Source: Maribacter thermophilus (GTDB lineage: Bacteria; Bacteroidota; Bacteroidia; Flavobacteriales; Flavobacteriaceae). Taken from it: DNA of 64,000 bases. The notes under the pieces were generated by a model that searched no databases, was not told the origin of the DNA, and saw only the letters and a program-made list of their open reading frames with translations. Location of the stretch: the NCBI RefSeq assembly GCF_001020565.1, contig NZ_LDAS01000001.1, positions 100,402 to 164,401 on the forward strand, in the 5' to 3' direction. Position numbers and translations under genes: made by a program. This document shows, piece after piece, positions 37,466 to 47,233 of this stretch. Numbering within the stretch: position 1 is the stretch's first letter; each line of letters starts with the position of its first letter.

Positions 37466-38476
37466 ATGTACAATTCAAAAATAACCGGGTTAGGCTATTA
37501 TGTACCGGAAAATGTAGTCACCAACGATGATCTGTCTAAAATCATGGATACCAATGATGCTTGGATTCAAGAAAGAACGGGTATAAAAGAAAGGAGGCAT
37601 GTTGTTAGGGGGGATGGAGACACTACCACTACAATGGGGGTGAAAGCCGCTAAAATTGCAATAGAGAGGGCAAAAATAGATAAAGACGATATAGATTTTA
37701 TTGTGTTTGCTACCTTGAGTCCAGATTATTATTTCCCGGGTCCCGGGGTTTTGGTGCAGAGAGATTTAGGAATTAAGACCGTAGGTGCCCTAGATGTAAG
37801 AAACCAATGTTCCGGTTTTATATATGCGCTTTCCGTTGCCGATCAATTTATAAAAAGTGGGATGTATAAAAATGTTCTTGTAATCGGTTCGGAACTGCAT
37901 TCGCATGGTTTGGATATGACTACAAGGGGAAGAGGAGTTTCGGTCATTTTTGGCGATGGAGCCGGGGCTGCCGTTCTAAGTAGATCGGAAGACGATGGGA
38001 AAGGAATTCTTTCATCGCATTTACATTCTGAAGGGCAACATGCCGAAGAGTTGTCTTTGATCGCCCCGGGTATGGGCAAAAGATGGGTGACCGATATTAT
38101 TGAAGACAACGACCCTAATGACGAATCTTATTTTCCGCATATGAACGGGCAATTTGTATTTAAGAATGCAGTAGTACGTTTTAGCGAGGTGATTATAGAA
38201 GGGTTAAAAGCAAACTCTTTAAAACCGGAGGATATTGATCTATTGGTGCCGCACCAAGCAAACTTGAGGATATCACAATTTATTCAGAACAAGTTTGGTT
38301 TAAATGACGATCAGGTCTTTAACAATATTATGAAGTATGGCAATACGACAGCGGCGTCCATTCCGATTGCCCTTACCGAGGCATGGGAATCTGGTAAGGT
38401 GAAAGAAGGTGATTTAGTGGTATTGGCAGCATTTGGCAGTGGGTTTACATGGGGTAGTGTTGTTATTCGTTGGTAA
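37466..38476 (+). CDS. Beta-ketoacyl-ACP synthase III family protein (FabH-like)
   Basis: This 336-residue thiolase-fold condensing enzyme, FabH type, uses acyl-CoA and malonyl-ACP. The catalytic Cys115 is in DVRNQCSGFIYAL, the His is in LLVPHQANLRI and the Asn is in MKYGNTTAASIPIAL. The N-terminal TGLGYYVPENVVTN and IQERTGIKERR are family-typical. FabH proper starts fatty acid synthesis. Bacteroidota often carry several paralogues, and this one lies away from fabD, acpP and plsX, so a primer role in another lipid pathway is possible. Confidence 0.88.
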   Translation: MYNSKITGLGYYVPENVVTNDDLSKIMDTNDAWIQERTGIKERRHVVRGDGDTTTTMGVKAAKIAIERAKIDKDDIDFIVFATLSPDYYFPGPGVLVQRDLGIKTVGALDVRNQCSGFIYALSVADQFIKSGMYKNVLVIGSELHSHGLDMTTRGRGVSVIFGDGAGAAVLSRSEDDGKGILSSHLHSEGQHAEELSLIAPGMGKRWVTDIIEDNDPNDESYFPHMNGQFVFKNAVVRFSEVIIEGLKANSLKPEDIDLLVPHQANLRISQFIQNKFGLNDDQVFNNIMKYGNTTAASIPIALTEAWESGKVKEGDLVVLAAFGSGFTWGSVVIRW

Positions 38477-38540
38477 GCAAAGACCCTAATTTTTTGCTGC
38501 GGGTTTCCGTAGACAATAATTGTAGTTTATATAAAAAGCA

Positions 38541-38564
38541 GAACCCAGACATATGTCTGGGTTC
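38541..38564. repeat. 24-bp perfect palindrome downstream of the fabH-like gene
   Basis: GAACCCAGACAT followed by its exact reverse complement, with AGCA / TGCT extending the stem outside small bulges. There is no T-run, so it is not a standard intrinsic terminator. It may be a terminator-like or RNA-stabilising hairpin, or a protein site. Confidence 0.7.
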
Positions 38565-38670
38565 CTTGCTGATAAGCTATACTAAACACTAACCATTAAC
38601 TATAAATATATAGCGATATCAACTCTATTTATACTTTTAACGGGTTAAAAATAATCTTATTACTAATTCT

Positions 38671-38697
38671 TACGTCTATATAAAGACGTTTTTTTTT
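38671..38697 (+). terminator. Weak intrinsic terminator
   Basis: The stem ACGTCT / AGACGT has loop ATATAA and is followed by eight or more T residues, between the fabH-like gene and the CoA-binding protein gene. Confidence 0.55.
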
Positions 38698-38741
38698 AAA
38701 AATGTTACAGAATCAGTAAAATTTAACAACTTATTAATAAA

Positions 38742-39101
38742 ATGAAAAAGACTCTTGTTTTTGGAGCATCCCTAAAACCTGATCGTTACAGTAACTTGGC
38801 AATACATAAACTTCTACGTAACGAAATAGAAACCCGAGCTTTTGGCATTAGATCCGGAGATATCGGGGGCGTGCAAGTTAAGACCAATTTAAGTGAATTC
38901 CAAGATATTCATACGATAACATTATATCTTAATCCATTAAGACAGAAACAGTATTACAATGACATAATCGGCTTGCAACCGAAACGGGTTATTTTTAACC
39001 CTGGAACGGAAAACCCTGAATTCTATAAAATGTTAAGGGAGAACGGCATTAAGGTAGAAATTGCATGTACCCTGGTTTTGTTGGCCACCGATCAATATTA
39101 A
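38742..39101 (+). CDS. CoA-binding protein (small Rossmann-fold)
   Basis: This 119-residue cytosolic protein of the CoA-binding (YccU-like) family has an N-terminal nucleotide-binding turn KKTLVFGASLKPDRYSNLAIHKLL and a conserved region KRVIFNPGTENPEFYKMLRENGI. Single-domain members bind CoA; their role is not known. It is convergent with the sodium symporter gene (11-bp gap). Confidence 0.88.
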   Translation: MKKTLVFGASLKPDRYSNLAIHKLLRNEIETRAFGIRSGDIGGVQVKTNLSEFQDIHTITLYLNPLRQKQYYNDIIGLQPKRVIFNPGTENPEFYKMLRENGIKVEIACTLVLLATDQY

Positions 39102-39112
39102 CATTATTCTAT

Positions 39113-40606
39113 CTATTGGGGTCGGTTGCCTGTTTCCAATGTTGTTTTCTCTTTGTCCCTAATTAGCCATAACCCTATAAAGGTAATTAGTCCGTTTAAA
39201 GGTAACAGCTCGTATCCAAATTGATACCCGGACAAAAGTTCTGGAGGTATTTTTGCAAGTATCAAAACAATTAAAACCGATGCAAGGGCCACCATCCAAA
39301 CATATTTATCCTTTATTTGGTGCTTGGTGAAAATTCCAAAAGAAAAAAGGCCTAGTAGCGGACCGTATGTATAGGAGGCCACTGTTAAGAGCCCATCGAT
39401 GACATTTCTGTCCAATACATATTTAAAGGTGATAACTACGATGATCAATAACACGCTCATGCCAATATGGGTCTTGCGACGTATTTTCTTTGCCTCGACC
39501 TCGCTTTTCTTTCCAGTTCCCAAAAAATCTACGCAAAAAGAGGTGGTCAAAGAGGTGAGCGCACTATCCGCACTACTGTATGCGGCGGCGATGAGACCTA
39601 ACATAAAAGTAATGGCGACCGTTATCCCCAAACCACTGTTCAGTGCAATTTCTGGAAACAGCAAATCAGATTTTGGGCTACCGTCCATTAAAGGTATCGC
39701 TATTTGATATTTTTCTGCATAAATAAACAGAAGGGCTCCCAGCAACATAAAAACAAAGGTAACGAATACAAGTACAAAACTAAAGGAGACCATGTTTTTT
39801 TGAGCATCCTTTAGGTTTTTACAGGTAAGGTTCTTTTGCATCATATCCTGATCCAGACCGGTCATGCAAATGGTGACGAACATACCGCCTAAAAAGGATT
39901 TTACTAGATGGTTTTTAGCGAAGAAATCTTCGGTAAAAAAAGTTTTGCTGTACTTGGATAATTCGGTGGACCCCAGAAAATCGCCTAGGCTCCATTCTAA
40001 TTTGTTCAATATAAAGTAGATGGACAATCCTACTGAGACCAACATAAATAGCGTTTGTAAGGTATCCGTCCAAACAATGGTTTTTATACCACCTTTAAAG
40101 GTGTATATCCAAATTAATAGTATCGAAAGAATAACGGTAATCTCAAAAGGTACGTTCCAATTGTCGAAAACAAACTGTTGCAAGACTATAGCGACCAAAA
40201 ACAACCGGAAAGCGGCACCCAAAACCCTAGATATGAAAAAAGAGATGGCGCCCACTTTATAGCTCACAAATCCGAAACGTGTATCTAGATACTCATAAAT
40301 AGAAGTAACATTTTGCTTGTAATAAATAGGTAAAAGAACATAAGCGGTTACCAGATACCCCAAAAAATAACCGAAAACTACTTGCATGTAGCTGAATTGG
40401 GAAGCATCTACCCACCCGGGAACCGATATGAAAGTTACTCCGGAGAGCGAGGCTCCAACCATACCAAAGGCTACTAAATACCATGGCGATTGTTTTCCGG
40501 CCTTAAAAAAATCTTCATTGGAGTCGTTCTTTCCTGTAAAATAGGAGATTAATAAGAGTACAATAAAATAACCGCCGATTAATAGCAGTATATGAAAAGC
40601 AGTCAT
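39113..40606 (-). CDS. Sodium:solute symporter family protein
   Basis: This 497-residue SSS-family transporter has about 13 membrane helices. Motifs: [34 protein letters not shown] near the start, [45 protein letters not shown] and [23 protein letters not shown] (sodium-site helix). The ATG at 40604-40606 is chosen, since the upstream ATG adds nine residues beginning inside the likely promoter. The substrate is unknown. It is not closely similar to the inositol-linked symporter at 32566. Confidence 0.87.
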   Translation of the reverse strand: MTAFHILLLIGGYFIVLLLISYFTGKNDSNEDFFKAGKQSPWYLVAFGMVGASLSGVTFISVPGWVDASQFSYMQVVFGYFLGYLVTAYVLLPIYYKQNVTSIYEYLDTRFGFVSYKVGAISFFISRVLGAAFRLFLVAIVLQQFVFDNWNVPFEITVILSILLIWIYTFKGGIKTIVWTDTLQTLFMLVSVGLSIYFILNKLEWSLGDFLGSTELSKYSKTFFTEDFFAKNHLVKSFLGGMFVTICMTGLDQDMMQKNLTCKNLKDAQKNMVSFSFVLVFVTFVFMLLGALLFIYAEKYQIAIPLMDGSPKSDLLFPEIALNSGLGITVAITFMLGLIAAAYSSADSALTSLTTSFCVDFLGTGKKSEVEAKKIRRKTHIGMSVLLIIVVITFKYVLDRNVIDGLLTVASYTYGPLLGLFSFGIFTKHQIKDKYVWMVALASVLIVLILAKIPPELLSGYQFGYELLPLNGLITFIGLWLIRDKEKTTLETGNRPQ

Positions 40607-40637
40607 CGCAAATAATTTAAGAGCAAAGTACAAAAAG

Positions 40638-40645
40638 CAAAAATA
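40638..40645 (-). promoter_or_regulatory. -7 element TATTTTTG ahead of the symporter at 39113-40606
   Basis: Exact TAnnTTTG match on the minus strand, 31 bp before the ATG at 40606. It shares the short divergent region with the recR promoter. Confidence 0.4.
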
Positions 40646-40674
40646 GTGTGTAATTTTACCCTAAACTTATCTGA

Positions 40675-41295
40675 ATGGATTTTTCTTCAAAATTATTAGA
40701 AAATGCGGTTCATGAAATGTCTCAATTGCCCGGTATAGGTAAGCGGACTGCCTTGCGTTTGGTGCTTCATATGTTAAAGCAACCTGAACGGCAGACCGAA
40801 GAACTGTCCAACGCCCTGCTAAAGCTGAGAAGTGCCGTTCAGTTTTGTGAAAATTGCCACAATATTTCAGACACCGCCCTCTGCGAAATTTGTGCAAATC
40901 CGAAAAGAGATAGCGAATTGGTCTGTGTGGTAGAGGATATACGAGATGTAATGGCGATAGAAAACACAGGGCAATATAGAGGGTTGTATCATGTGCTTGG
41001 TGGTAAAATATCGCCGATAGAGGGTATGGGGCCACAAGATTTAAAGATAGCCTCGCTTGTAGACAAGGTAAAAAAGGGAACAATTAAAGAGCTTATTTTT
41101 GCGTTAAGTTCCACGATGGAAGGTGACACGACCAACTTTTATATATTTAAGCAAATCGAGGGGTTCGAAGTGCGAACATCAACCATTGCAAGGGGTATAG
41201 CGGTTGGTGATGAATTGGAGTATGCCGATGAGGTGACCTTGGGTAGAAGTATATTGAACAGGATTCCTTTTGAAGGATCCTTGAATAAAAATTGA
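40675..41295 (+). CDS. recR: Recombination protein RecR
   Basis: This 206-residue protein acts with RecF and RecO in loading RecA at gaps. An N-terminal helix-hairpin-helix ([17 protein letters not shown]) is followed by a Cys4 zinc finger (Cys58, Cys61, Cys70, Cys73). The Toprim domain has the pattern [29 protein letters not shown], and a C-terminal Walker-B-like stretch [20 protein letters not shown] follows. Full family length. Confidence 0.95.
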   Translation: MDFSSKLLENAVHEMSQLPGIGKRTALRLVLHMLKQPERQTEELSNALLKLRSAVQFCENCHNISDTALCEICANPKRDSELVCVVEDIRDVMAIENTGQYRGLYHVLGGKISPIEGMGPQDLKIASLVDKVKKGTIKELIFALSSTMEGDTTNFYIFKQIEGFEVRTSTIARGIAVGDELEYADEVTLGRSILNRIPFEGSLNKN

Positions 41296-41341
41296 AAAAT
41301 GTAATATTGTTGCAAAAACAACAAATAGCTTCATATTTTAT

Positions 41342-41349
41342 TATTTTTG
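41342..41349 (+). promoter_or_regulatory. -7 element TATTTTTG ahead of the E2 gene
   Basis: Exact TAnnTTTG match followed by C, 37 bp before the ATG at 41387. Confidence 0.4.
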
Positions 41350-41386
41350 CAAAAAATATATTCAAAAAGGGATTTATATTATTGAT

Positions 41387-42742
41387 ATGGCAAAATTTGA
41401 ATTGAAATTACCAAGAATGGGAGAGAGTGTTGCAGAAGCAACGTTGACCTCTTGGTTAAAAGAAGTTGGGGATACTATAGAAATGGACGAAGCGGTATTT
41501 GAAATCGCTACCGACAAAGTAGATAGTGAAGTGCCCAGCGAGGTAGATGGAGTTTTGGTCGAAAAGTGCTATGAAGTGGACGATGTGGTCAAAGTAGGGG
41601 ATGTTGTGGCCGTTATAGAGGTAGAGGGTGAAGTTGAAACCGTTGTAGATAATTCGGACAGTGCAGATAACTATGAGGCAGAAGAAATGGTTGCTGCCGC
41701 TGAAGAGGCATTGGTGGCGGCAAAGGAGACCGTAGGCAGTCCTATACCTGATTATTCAAATTCAGAACGGTTTTATTCACCATTGGTGAAGAATATAGCA
41801 AAACAAGAAGGTATTTCTTTTGCCGAGCTGGAAGCTATTACCGGAAGCGGTAAAGAAGGAAGGGTTACCAAAAACGATATATTGGCGTATGTAGAGACTA
41901 GAAAAAACGGTAGTGTTGCAAGCGTTGCCCCTGATCAGAAAAAAGAGACGGCACCAGTGGCACCTGTAGTTAAAGAGGTTTCTGCGCCTGCGCCTTCTGT
42001 GGCTAAAGACAAGGCTCCGGTGAAGGTGGCATCGGGCGATGAGGTTATTCCCATGTCCAGAATGGGCAAACTTATAGCCAAACACATGTCGGAGAGTGTG
42101 TCGACTTCTGCGCACGTTCAAAGTTTTATAGAGGTAGATGTTACCAATATTGTAAATTGGCGTAATAAGATGAAGGTCGCCTTTGAAAAGCAAGAAGGTG
42201 AAAAATTGACATTTACCCCTATTTTTATGGAGGCTGTAGCCAAAGCTTTAAAGAAATATCCGATGATGAATATTTCGGTAGATGGCGATACGGTAATAAA
42301 GAAAAAGAATATAAATATAGGTATGGCGGCCGCACTTCCAGATGGCAACCTTATTGTTCCCGTAATAAAAAATGCTGATCAGTTAAACTTGGTGGGCATG
42401 GCCAAAGTGGTCAATGATTTGGCACACCGCTCTAGAAACAATGCCTTAAAGCCAGATGAGGTGCAAGACGGTACCTATACCGTTACCAATGTAGGTACTT
42501 TTGGAAGTGTTTTTGGCACTCCGATTATTAACCAGCCGCAAGTAGGGATCATGGCTTTGGGGGCCATTAGAAAAGTTCCGGCCGTAATAGAAACAAAAGA
42601 AGGTGATTTCATAGGGATTCGAAATAAAATGTATTTGTCGCATAGTTATGACCACAGGGTTGTCAACGGTGCCTTGGGCAGTATGTTTGCAAAGGCCGTT
42701 GCAGATTATTTGGAAGCCTGGGATGTTGATAGGGAAATATAA
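41387..42742 (+). CDS. 2-oxo acid dehydrogenase E2 component (dihydrolipoamide acyltransferase)
   Basis: This 451-residue E2 subunit has one lipoyl domain (about 1-77, lipoyl Lys44 in EIATDKVDSEV). A peripheral-subunit-binding domain lies at about 133-170 (FYSPLVKNIAKQEGISFAELEAITGSGKEGRVTKNDI), an Ala/Pro/Val/Lys-rich linker follows, and the catalytic acyltransferase domain covers about 215-451. The active-site stretch reads SYDHRVVNGALG; the family consensus is DHRxxDG, so the Asp is Asn here. It is probably the branched-chain oxo-acid or a related E2. No E1 or E3 gene is adjacent. Confidence 0.9.
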   Translation: MAKFELKLPRMGESVAEATLTSWLKEVGDTIEMDEAVFEIATDKVDSEVPSEVDGVLVEKCYEVDDVVKVGDVVAVIEVEGEVETVVDNSDSADNYEAEEMVAAAEEALVAAKETVGSPIPDYSNSERFYSPLVKNIAKQEGISFAELEAITGSGKEGRVTKNDILAYVETRKNGSVASVAPDQKKETAPVAPVVKEVSAPAPSVAKDKAPVKVASGDEVIPMSRMGKLIAKHMSESVSTSAHVQSFIEVDVTNIVNWRNKMKVAFEKQEGEKLTFTPIFMEAVAKALKKYPMMNISVDGDTVIKKKNINIGMAAALPDGNLIVPVIKNADQLNLVGMAKVVNDLAHRSRNNALKPDEVQDGTYTVTNVGTFGSVFGTPIINQPQVGIMALGAIRKVPAVIETKEGDFIGIRNKMYLSHSYDHRVVNGALGSMFAKAVADYLEAWDVDREI

Positions 42743-42801
42743 AAGTACCTGGTTCTTTATGAATAATTGGTGGTTTCATTTTCATAAGACCATCTAAAAA
42801 C

Positions 42802-42809
42802 TATCTTTG
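42802..42809 (+). promoter_or_regulatory. -7 element TATCTTTG ahead of the exonuclease operon
   Basis: Exact TAnnTTTG match 16 bp before the ATG at 42826. Confidence 0.45.
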
Positions 42810-42825
42810 TCAAAAGCCCTTAATA

Positions 42826-43602
42826 ATGGAATTAAAGCTTACCAGACCAATTTGTTTTTTTGATCTAGAAACTACGGGAACCAATGTTGCCAAAGATAGA
42901 ATTGTAGAGATTTCTATCTTAAAGGTATATCCTAATGGTAATAAGGAAAGTAAGACATGGTTGGTAAATCCAGAAATGACTATTCCCGAAGAGGTCGTTG
43001 CCATTCACGGTATCTCTAATGAGAAAGTAGCCAATGAGCCAACCTTTAAACAACTTTCAAAAGAAGTTTATAACATGATAAAGGATAGTGATCTGGGAGG
43101 CTTTAACTCGGATCGTTTCGATATTCCTTTATTGGCGGAAGAACTTTTAAGGGCGGGTATCGATTTTGATATGAAAAATACGGTATCGGTCGATGTTCAG
43201 ACTATTTTCCATAAAATGGAAAAAAGAACGTTGGAGGCTGCCTATAAGTTTTATTGTGACAAGGATCTGGACAATGCGCACAGTGCAGAAGCGGATACAA
43301 CGGCCACTTATGAGGTTTTGTTGTCGCAGCTAGATCGTTATCCTGAATTGGAAAACAACATAAAGAAGCTATCCGAATTTTCTAGAAGAAGGGAGTTTGT
43401 GGATTTTGCAGGGTTCATTGCCATGGATGAAGATGGAGAGGAGGTATTCTCTTTCGGAAAACATAAAGGTAAGAAAGTGCGTGAAGTACTCGATAACGAA
43501 CCAGGGTATTTTGGGTGGATGTTAAACGCTGATTTTCCTTTATATACCAAAAAAATACTTACTCAGATAAAACTAAGCGCATTGAACAATAAATTAAGTT
43601 AA
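42826..43602 (+). CDS. 3'-5' exonuclease (DnaQ/DEDD family)
   Basis: This 258-residue DEDD-type exonuclease has motif I ICFFDLETTGTNVAKDRIVEI, motif II GFNSDRFDIPLLAEEL and motif III NAHSAEADTTATYEVL (His and Asp). A C-terminal extension, SFGKHKGKKVREVL and PGYFGWMLNADFP, resembles the quorum-sensing-exonuclease-type tail seen in flavobacterial homologues. It may proofread or act in repair. The next gene starts at the very next base after its stop. Confidence 0.9.
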   Translation: MELKLTRPICFFDLETTGTNVAKDRIVEISILKVYPNGNKESKTWLVNPEMTIPEEVVAIHGISNEKVANEPTFKQLSKEVYNMIKDSDLGGFNSDRFDIPLLAEELLRAGIDFDMKNTVSVDVQTIFHKMEKRTLEAAYKFYCDKDLDNAHSAEADTTATYEVLLSQLDRYPELENNIKKLSEFSRRREFVDFAGFIAMDEDGEEVFSFGKHKGKKVREVLDNEPGYFGWMLNADFPLYTKKILTQIKLSALNNKLS

Positions 43603-44508
43603 ATGCGGGTCTTTATACTTCTGTTTATAGTATTTGGGTCGGTAAGGGCGCAAGAAGTACTTTTTGAAGGTCATGTTTTTGAAAATGGGAGTAATAAGCC
43701 TATACCCTATGCGAATATTAGTTTTTTAAATTCCTTAAAAGGTACTTCTAGTAACGAAGAGGGGTATTTTTATTTAGATATTCCGGAATCTTACTTGGAT
43801 AATAAAGTGCATATTTCTTCCTTGGGTTTTAAAGATATCATAGTATCGGCCCAAAAGATTAAAGAGTTGGGCGAAATACGAATGATCGAGGATACATATG
43901 AATTGGACGAGGTTGTAGTTTCCCATAGTTTGGGAGACTCGCAGGTACTAAACCCCATCAGCTCTTATAGTATAAAAAGCGGTTTTACCTCTGCCGCGAC
44001 ACCTTGGGTGTTGGCCCTGTACTTTCCTAATGTTAGCGCCTCAAAGAAATATTTGGAAAAAGTGACCATTTATGTTCAGAAAAATACCAATTTTAGTCGA
44101 AAATCAAAATTTAGACTTCGTGTCTATAATGTAGATGAGGTTACAAAGAAGCCAAAGGGCGATCTATTGAGGAAAAGTATGGTGCTGGAGTCGGATCCGG
44201 AGAAGGATTTTGTAAGTATTGATATGTCGGCATTCGGAATAAAAATTCCCAAAGAGGGCATTTATATAGGATTGGAGTGGCTTTTTTTGCCATATAACTG
44301 GTACACGGTAGGCTATGAACATCCTATAACCAAAGAAAAGGTTCTGGAAGATTATTTTGCGCCCACATTTGCCGCGGTATATCAAAAGAATCAAAATTAT
44401 AGAACCATGGTCTATGGTTTGGGAGAGTGGTCCGATTTTGCAATAAAGGCGCAAGGTAATAGAGAGAATCTAGTACCGGCCATTAGTATAAAATTGTCTA
44501 AAAAGTAA
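43603..44508 (+). CDS. Carboxypeptidase-like regulatory domain protein
   Basis: This 301-residue exported protein has a signal peptide (MRVFILLFIVFGSVRAQ) and then a CarboxypepD_reg-like beta-sandwich (about 18-90: LFEGHVFENGSNKPIPYANISFLNSLKGTSSNEEGYFYLDI, ending near VHISSLGFKD). The rest is beta-rich, with no assigned domain. Such proteins are common in the Bacteroidota envelope; there is no TonB-dependent barrel here. It starts directly after the exonuclease stop codon, so it is in the same operon. Confidence 0.82.
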   Translation: MRVFILLFIVFGSVRAQEVLFEGHVFENGSNKPIPYANISFLNSLKGTSSNEEGYFYLDIPESYLDNKVHISSLGFKDIIVSAQKIKELGEIRMIEDTYELDEVVVSHSLGDSQVLNPISSYSIKSGFTSAATPWVLALYFPNVSASKKYLEKVTIYVQKNTNFSRKSKFRLRVYNVDEVTKKPKGDLLRKSMVLESDPEKDFVSIDMSAFGIKIPKEGIYIGLEWLFLPYNWYTVGYEHPITKEKVLEDYFAPTFAAVYQKNQNYRTMVYGLGEWSDFAIKAQGNRENLVPAISIKLSKK

Positions 44509-44518
44509 TATTGTAGTA

Positions 44519-45130
44519 ATGAAGATTATATGTATAGGTAGAAATTATGCAGATCACATTTCGGAGCTCAATAACGAAAGGCCCGAGGATCCCGTAATTT
44601 TTATAAAACCGGACTCGGCGGTATTGCCAAAAGAACAAGATTTTTATATCCCCGAATTTTCCGATGATGTACATTATGAAGTAGAGGTCTTGGTAAAGAT
44701 CAAAAGGGTGGGGAAACATATAAAAAAGGAGTTTGCCGCAACCTATTATGATGAGGTAGGGTTAGGGATAGATTTTACTGCCAGGGATTTACAGTCAAAA
44801 CTTAAGTCAAAAGGATTGCCTTGGGAGAAGGCCAAGGGTTTTGATGGGGCTGCGGTTATAGGTGAGTGGCTTCCAAAAACAAGTTTTAAGGATCTTAACG
44901 ATATTAATTTTAACTTGGAGAAAAATGGTGAGGTGGTACAATCCGGAAATACAGCTCAGATGTTGTGGAAAATAGATGAAATTATATCGTATGTTTCTAC
45001 GTTCTTTATGTTAAAAAAAGGAGATGTAATTTTTACGGGGACCCCGGCAGGAGTTGGAAAGGTATCTCCAAATGATTATCTTTCAGGTAGCATCGAAAAC
45101 AAGGAGCTTTTTAAGGTAAAAATAAAGTAA
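44519..45130 (+). CDS. Fumarylacetoacetate hydrolase family protein
   Basis: This 203-residue FAH-fold enzyme has MKIICIGRNYADHISELNN at the start and metal-binding Glu residues in HYEVEVLVKI. Further motifs are VGLGIDFTARDLQSKLKSKGLPWEKAKGFDGAA and GDVIFTGTPAGVGKV. It is of the short YcgM-like type (acylpyruvase or oxaloacetate decarboxylase activity is known in relatives). Its stop codon overlaps the next start (TAATG). Confidence 0.9.
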   Translation: MKIICIGRNYADHISELNNERPEDPVIFIKPDSAVLPKEQDFYIPEFSDDVHYEVEVLVKIKRVGKHIKKEFAATYYDEVGLGIDFTARDLQSKLKSKGLPWEKAKGFDGAAVIGEWLPKTSFKDLNDINFNLEKNGEVVQSGNTAQMLWKIDEIISYVSTFFMLKKGDVIFTGTPAGVGKVSPNDYLSGSIENKELFKVKIK

Positions 45131-45468
45131 TGATTTATAGTTTAGACAAAATTAATGAGATGGCGGAAGGGGACGAAGACTTTATTCTGTCGGTCATTTC
45201 TGTTTTTTTAGAAGAAGTTCCTGCAGACTTGGAAAGTCTGGAAGAAGCTATTAAAGAGAAGGATTACGAAAGAACGTATCAATTGGCGCATAAAATAAAG
45301 CCCAATGTGGATTTGTTGGGGATGGAGCAAACACGTGCGGCCGCTTTAGAGGTGGAGACACTTGGTAAAAAAAGTGCCGGTTGGGACCAGATAGAAAGTA
45401 CTTTTCCCATCTTAAAAAAAGACATACACCAAGTAATAGGTGAGCTTAAAAACGACTTCGACGTATAA
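45130..45468 (+). CDS. Hpt domain (histidine phosphotransfer) protein
   Basis: This 112-residue four-helix protein has the phospho-acceptor His54 in [15 protein letters not shown]. It contains nothing but the Hpt domain, so it must relay phosphate between a hybrid kinase and a response regulator encoded elsewhere. It is tightly coupled on both sides (TAATG with the FAH-family gene and with cinA). Confidence 0.85.
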   Translation: MIYSLDKINEMAEGDEDFILSVISVFLEEVPADLESLEEAIKEKDYERTYQLAHKIKPNVDLLGMEQTRAAALEVETLGKKSAGWDQIESTFPILKKDIHQVIGELKNDFDV

Positions 45469-46718
45469 TGTTCGCAGAAATTATTACAATTGGTGATGAG
45501 ATTCTCATTGGCCAAATCGTGGATACCAATTCTGCGTTTATATCAAAAGAGCTTAATAAAATAGGCATTTCTGTCGGTCAGATTACCTCTATTAGAGATG
45601 ATAGGGAGCAAATTCTTAAATCATTGTCCGATGCAAGTTCACGGGCCGATATTGTTATAGTTACAGGCGGTCTGGGGCCGACCAAAGACGATATAACCAA
45701 ACATACCTTTTGTGAATTTTTCAACGACACCTTGGTCGAGGACAAGAATGTGTTGGCGCATGTAGAGGATCTTTTTGCCAAGTACATCACCAACACTCCT
45801 ATTTCCGATTTAAATAGGAGGCAAGCATGGGTTCCCAGTAAGGCCGAAGTATTGCATAATGCCAACGGTACGGCCCCGGGCATGTGGTTCTATGAAGAAG
45901 GCACCACTTTTGTTTCGCTACCGGGTGTTCCCTTTGAAATGAAGCATTTGATGAAGGAAGCCGTTATTCCTAAACTCAGTAAATTTTATGAAAGGCCGCA
46001 TATTGTACATAAGACCATTACCACCTATGGGATGGGTGAAAGTGCCATTGCCGAATTAATAGAAGAATGGGAAGATAACCTGCCCGAATTTATAAAGTTG
46101 GCCTATCTTCCTAATTTTGGAAAAGTTAGGTTAAGGCTTTCCGCCATAGGAAATGATTACGATGGTATCATAAAGGCGGTAGAGACCGAGACCGACAAAC
46201 TGTTTTCGTTAATAGGGGATATTATACATGGTACTGAAGATGATGAGGGCATAGAAGAAGAGATATCCAAAATGTTGACCTATAAAGGGTTTACTTTGTC
46301 CACGGCAGAAAGTTTTACGGGAGGCAAGATAGCGGAAGAGATAACTTCTATACCAGGGGCCTCGGCATACTTTAAGGGTAGTGTGGTAAGTTATGCAACA
46401 GAAGTAAAGATTAATGTTTTGGGAGTTTCCAAACAATTGGTGGACAAATACTCGGTGGTAAGTGCCCAAGTGGCCGAAGAAATGGCGAAAGGGATACAGC
46501 GACTGTTGAAAACGGATTTTGCCATTGCTACCACAGGCAATGCCGGGCCCACAAAAGGAGATTCAGATGCAGATGTTGGTACGGTCTATATTGCCATTGC
46601 ATCACCGAGTGGGGTTACGGTAAATAAATTTAGTATGGGTACTCAAAGAGAAAGAGTGGTGCAAAAGTCTGTAAATAAGGCTTTTGAGTTGTTGCAAAAA
46701 GAAATTTTAAAAATGTGA
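45468..46718 (+). CDS. cinA: CinA-like competence/damage-inducible protein A
   Basis: This 416-residue two-domain protein has an N-terminal MoCF-like domain ([51 protein letters not shown]) and a C-terminal NMN-amidohydrolase-type domain (about 255-416). The active-site Ser is in [16 protein letters not shown], where Phe replaces the common Cys of ESCTGG. The Tyr and Lys are in [10 protein letters not shown], and TGNAGPTKG is present. A pyrophosphatase and nicotinamide-nucleotide salvage role is known for relatives. Confidence 0.92.
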   Translation: MFAEIITIGDEILIGQIVDTNSAFISKELNKIGISVGQITSIRDDREQILKSLSDASSRADIVIVTGGLGPTKDDITKHTFCEFFNDTLVEDKNVLAHVEDLFAKYITNTPISDLNRRQAWVPSKAEVLHNANGTAPGMWFYEEGTTFVSLPGVPFEMKHLMKEAVIPKLSKFYERPHIVHKTITTYGMGESAIAELIEEWEDNLPEFIKLAYLPNFGKVRLRLSAIGNDYDGIIKAVETETDKLFSLIGDIIHGTEDDEGIEEEISKMLTYKGFTLSTAESFTGGKIAEEITSIPGASAYFKGSVVSYATEVKINVLGVSKQLVDKYSVVSAQVAEEMAKGIQRLLKTDFAIATTGNAGPTKGDSDADVGTVYIAIASPSGVTVNKFSMGTQRERVVQKSVNKAFELLQKEILKM

Positions 46719-46727
46719 AGTAGAATG

Positions 46728-46758
46728 TTGGCTGTATGATAAAAATGATATAAATTTG
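46728..46758 (+). promoter_or_regulatory. Promoter of the rpmB ribosomal operon
   Basis: TTG (46728-46730), a 20-bp spacer and TAAATTTG (46751-46758) followed by C match the full Bacteroidota -33/-7 promoter. The ATG of rpmB lies 29 bp downstream. This is the best promoter match found in the window. Confidence 0.7.
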
Positions 46759-46787
46759 CACCCTGTTTAAAAGAAAAAATCGGCACG

Positions 46788-47024
46788 ATGTCAAAAGTTT
46801 GTGAAATTACTGGAAAGAGGGCGATGTTTGGAAACAACGTTTCCTTCTCCATCAACAAGACGAAAAGAAGATTTGATGTAAATCTTTCCAAGAAAAGATT
46901 TTACATTCCGGAAGAAGACCGTTGGGTAACATTGAAAGTTTCTGCAAGGGCTTTGAAGATTATCAATAAAAAAGGTATTTCTGCCGTATTGAAAGATGCA
47001 AAAGCTAAAGGGTTAGTTAAGTAA
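46788..47024 (+). CDS. rpmB: 50S ribosomal protein L28
   Basis: This 78-residue ribosomal protein has family motifs SKVCEITGKRAMFGNNVSFS, KTKRRFDVNL and RWVTLKVSARALKIINKKG. Usual length. It is first in the L28-L33-DUF4295 run. Confidence 0.97.
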   Translation: MSKVCEITGKRAMFGNNVSFSINKTKRRFDVNLSKKRFYIPEEDRWVTLKVSARALKIINKKGISAVLKDAKAKGLVK

Positions 47025-47043
47025 CCTTAAATTATAGATTACG

Positions 47044-47226
47044 ATGGCAAAAAAAGGCAACAGAATACAAGTAATTTTAGAGTGTACGGAGCATAAAGAT
47101 TCCGGACAACCTGGTACTTCCAGATATATTACGACTAAGAATAAGAAAAATACTCCAGAAAGATTAGAGATTAAAAAATTCAATCCTATCTTGAAGAGAA
47201 TGACAGTTCATAAAGAAATAAAATAA
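47044..47226 (+). CDS. rpmG: 50S ribosomal protein L33
   Basis: This 60-residue ribosomal protein has motifs [36 protein letters not shown] and [14 protein letters not shown]. It lacks the zinc-binding Cys pairs (only one Cys is present), so it is a zinc-independent type. Confidence 0.96.
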   Translation: MAKKGNRIQVILECTEHKDSGQPGTSRYITTKNKKNTPERLEIKKFNPILKRMTVHKEIK

Positions 47227-47233
47227 TTAGGTC

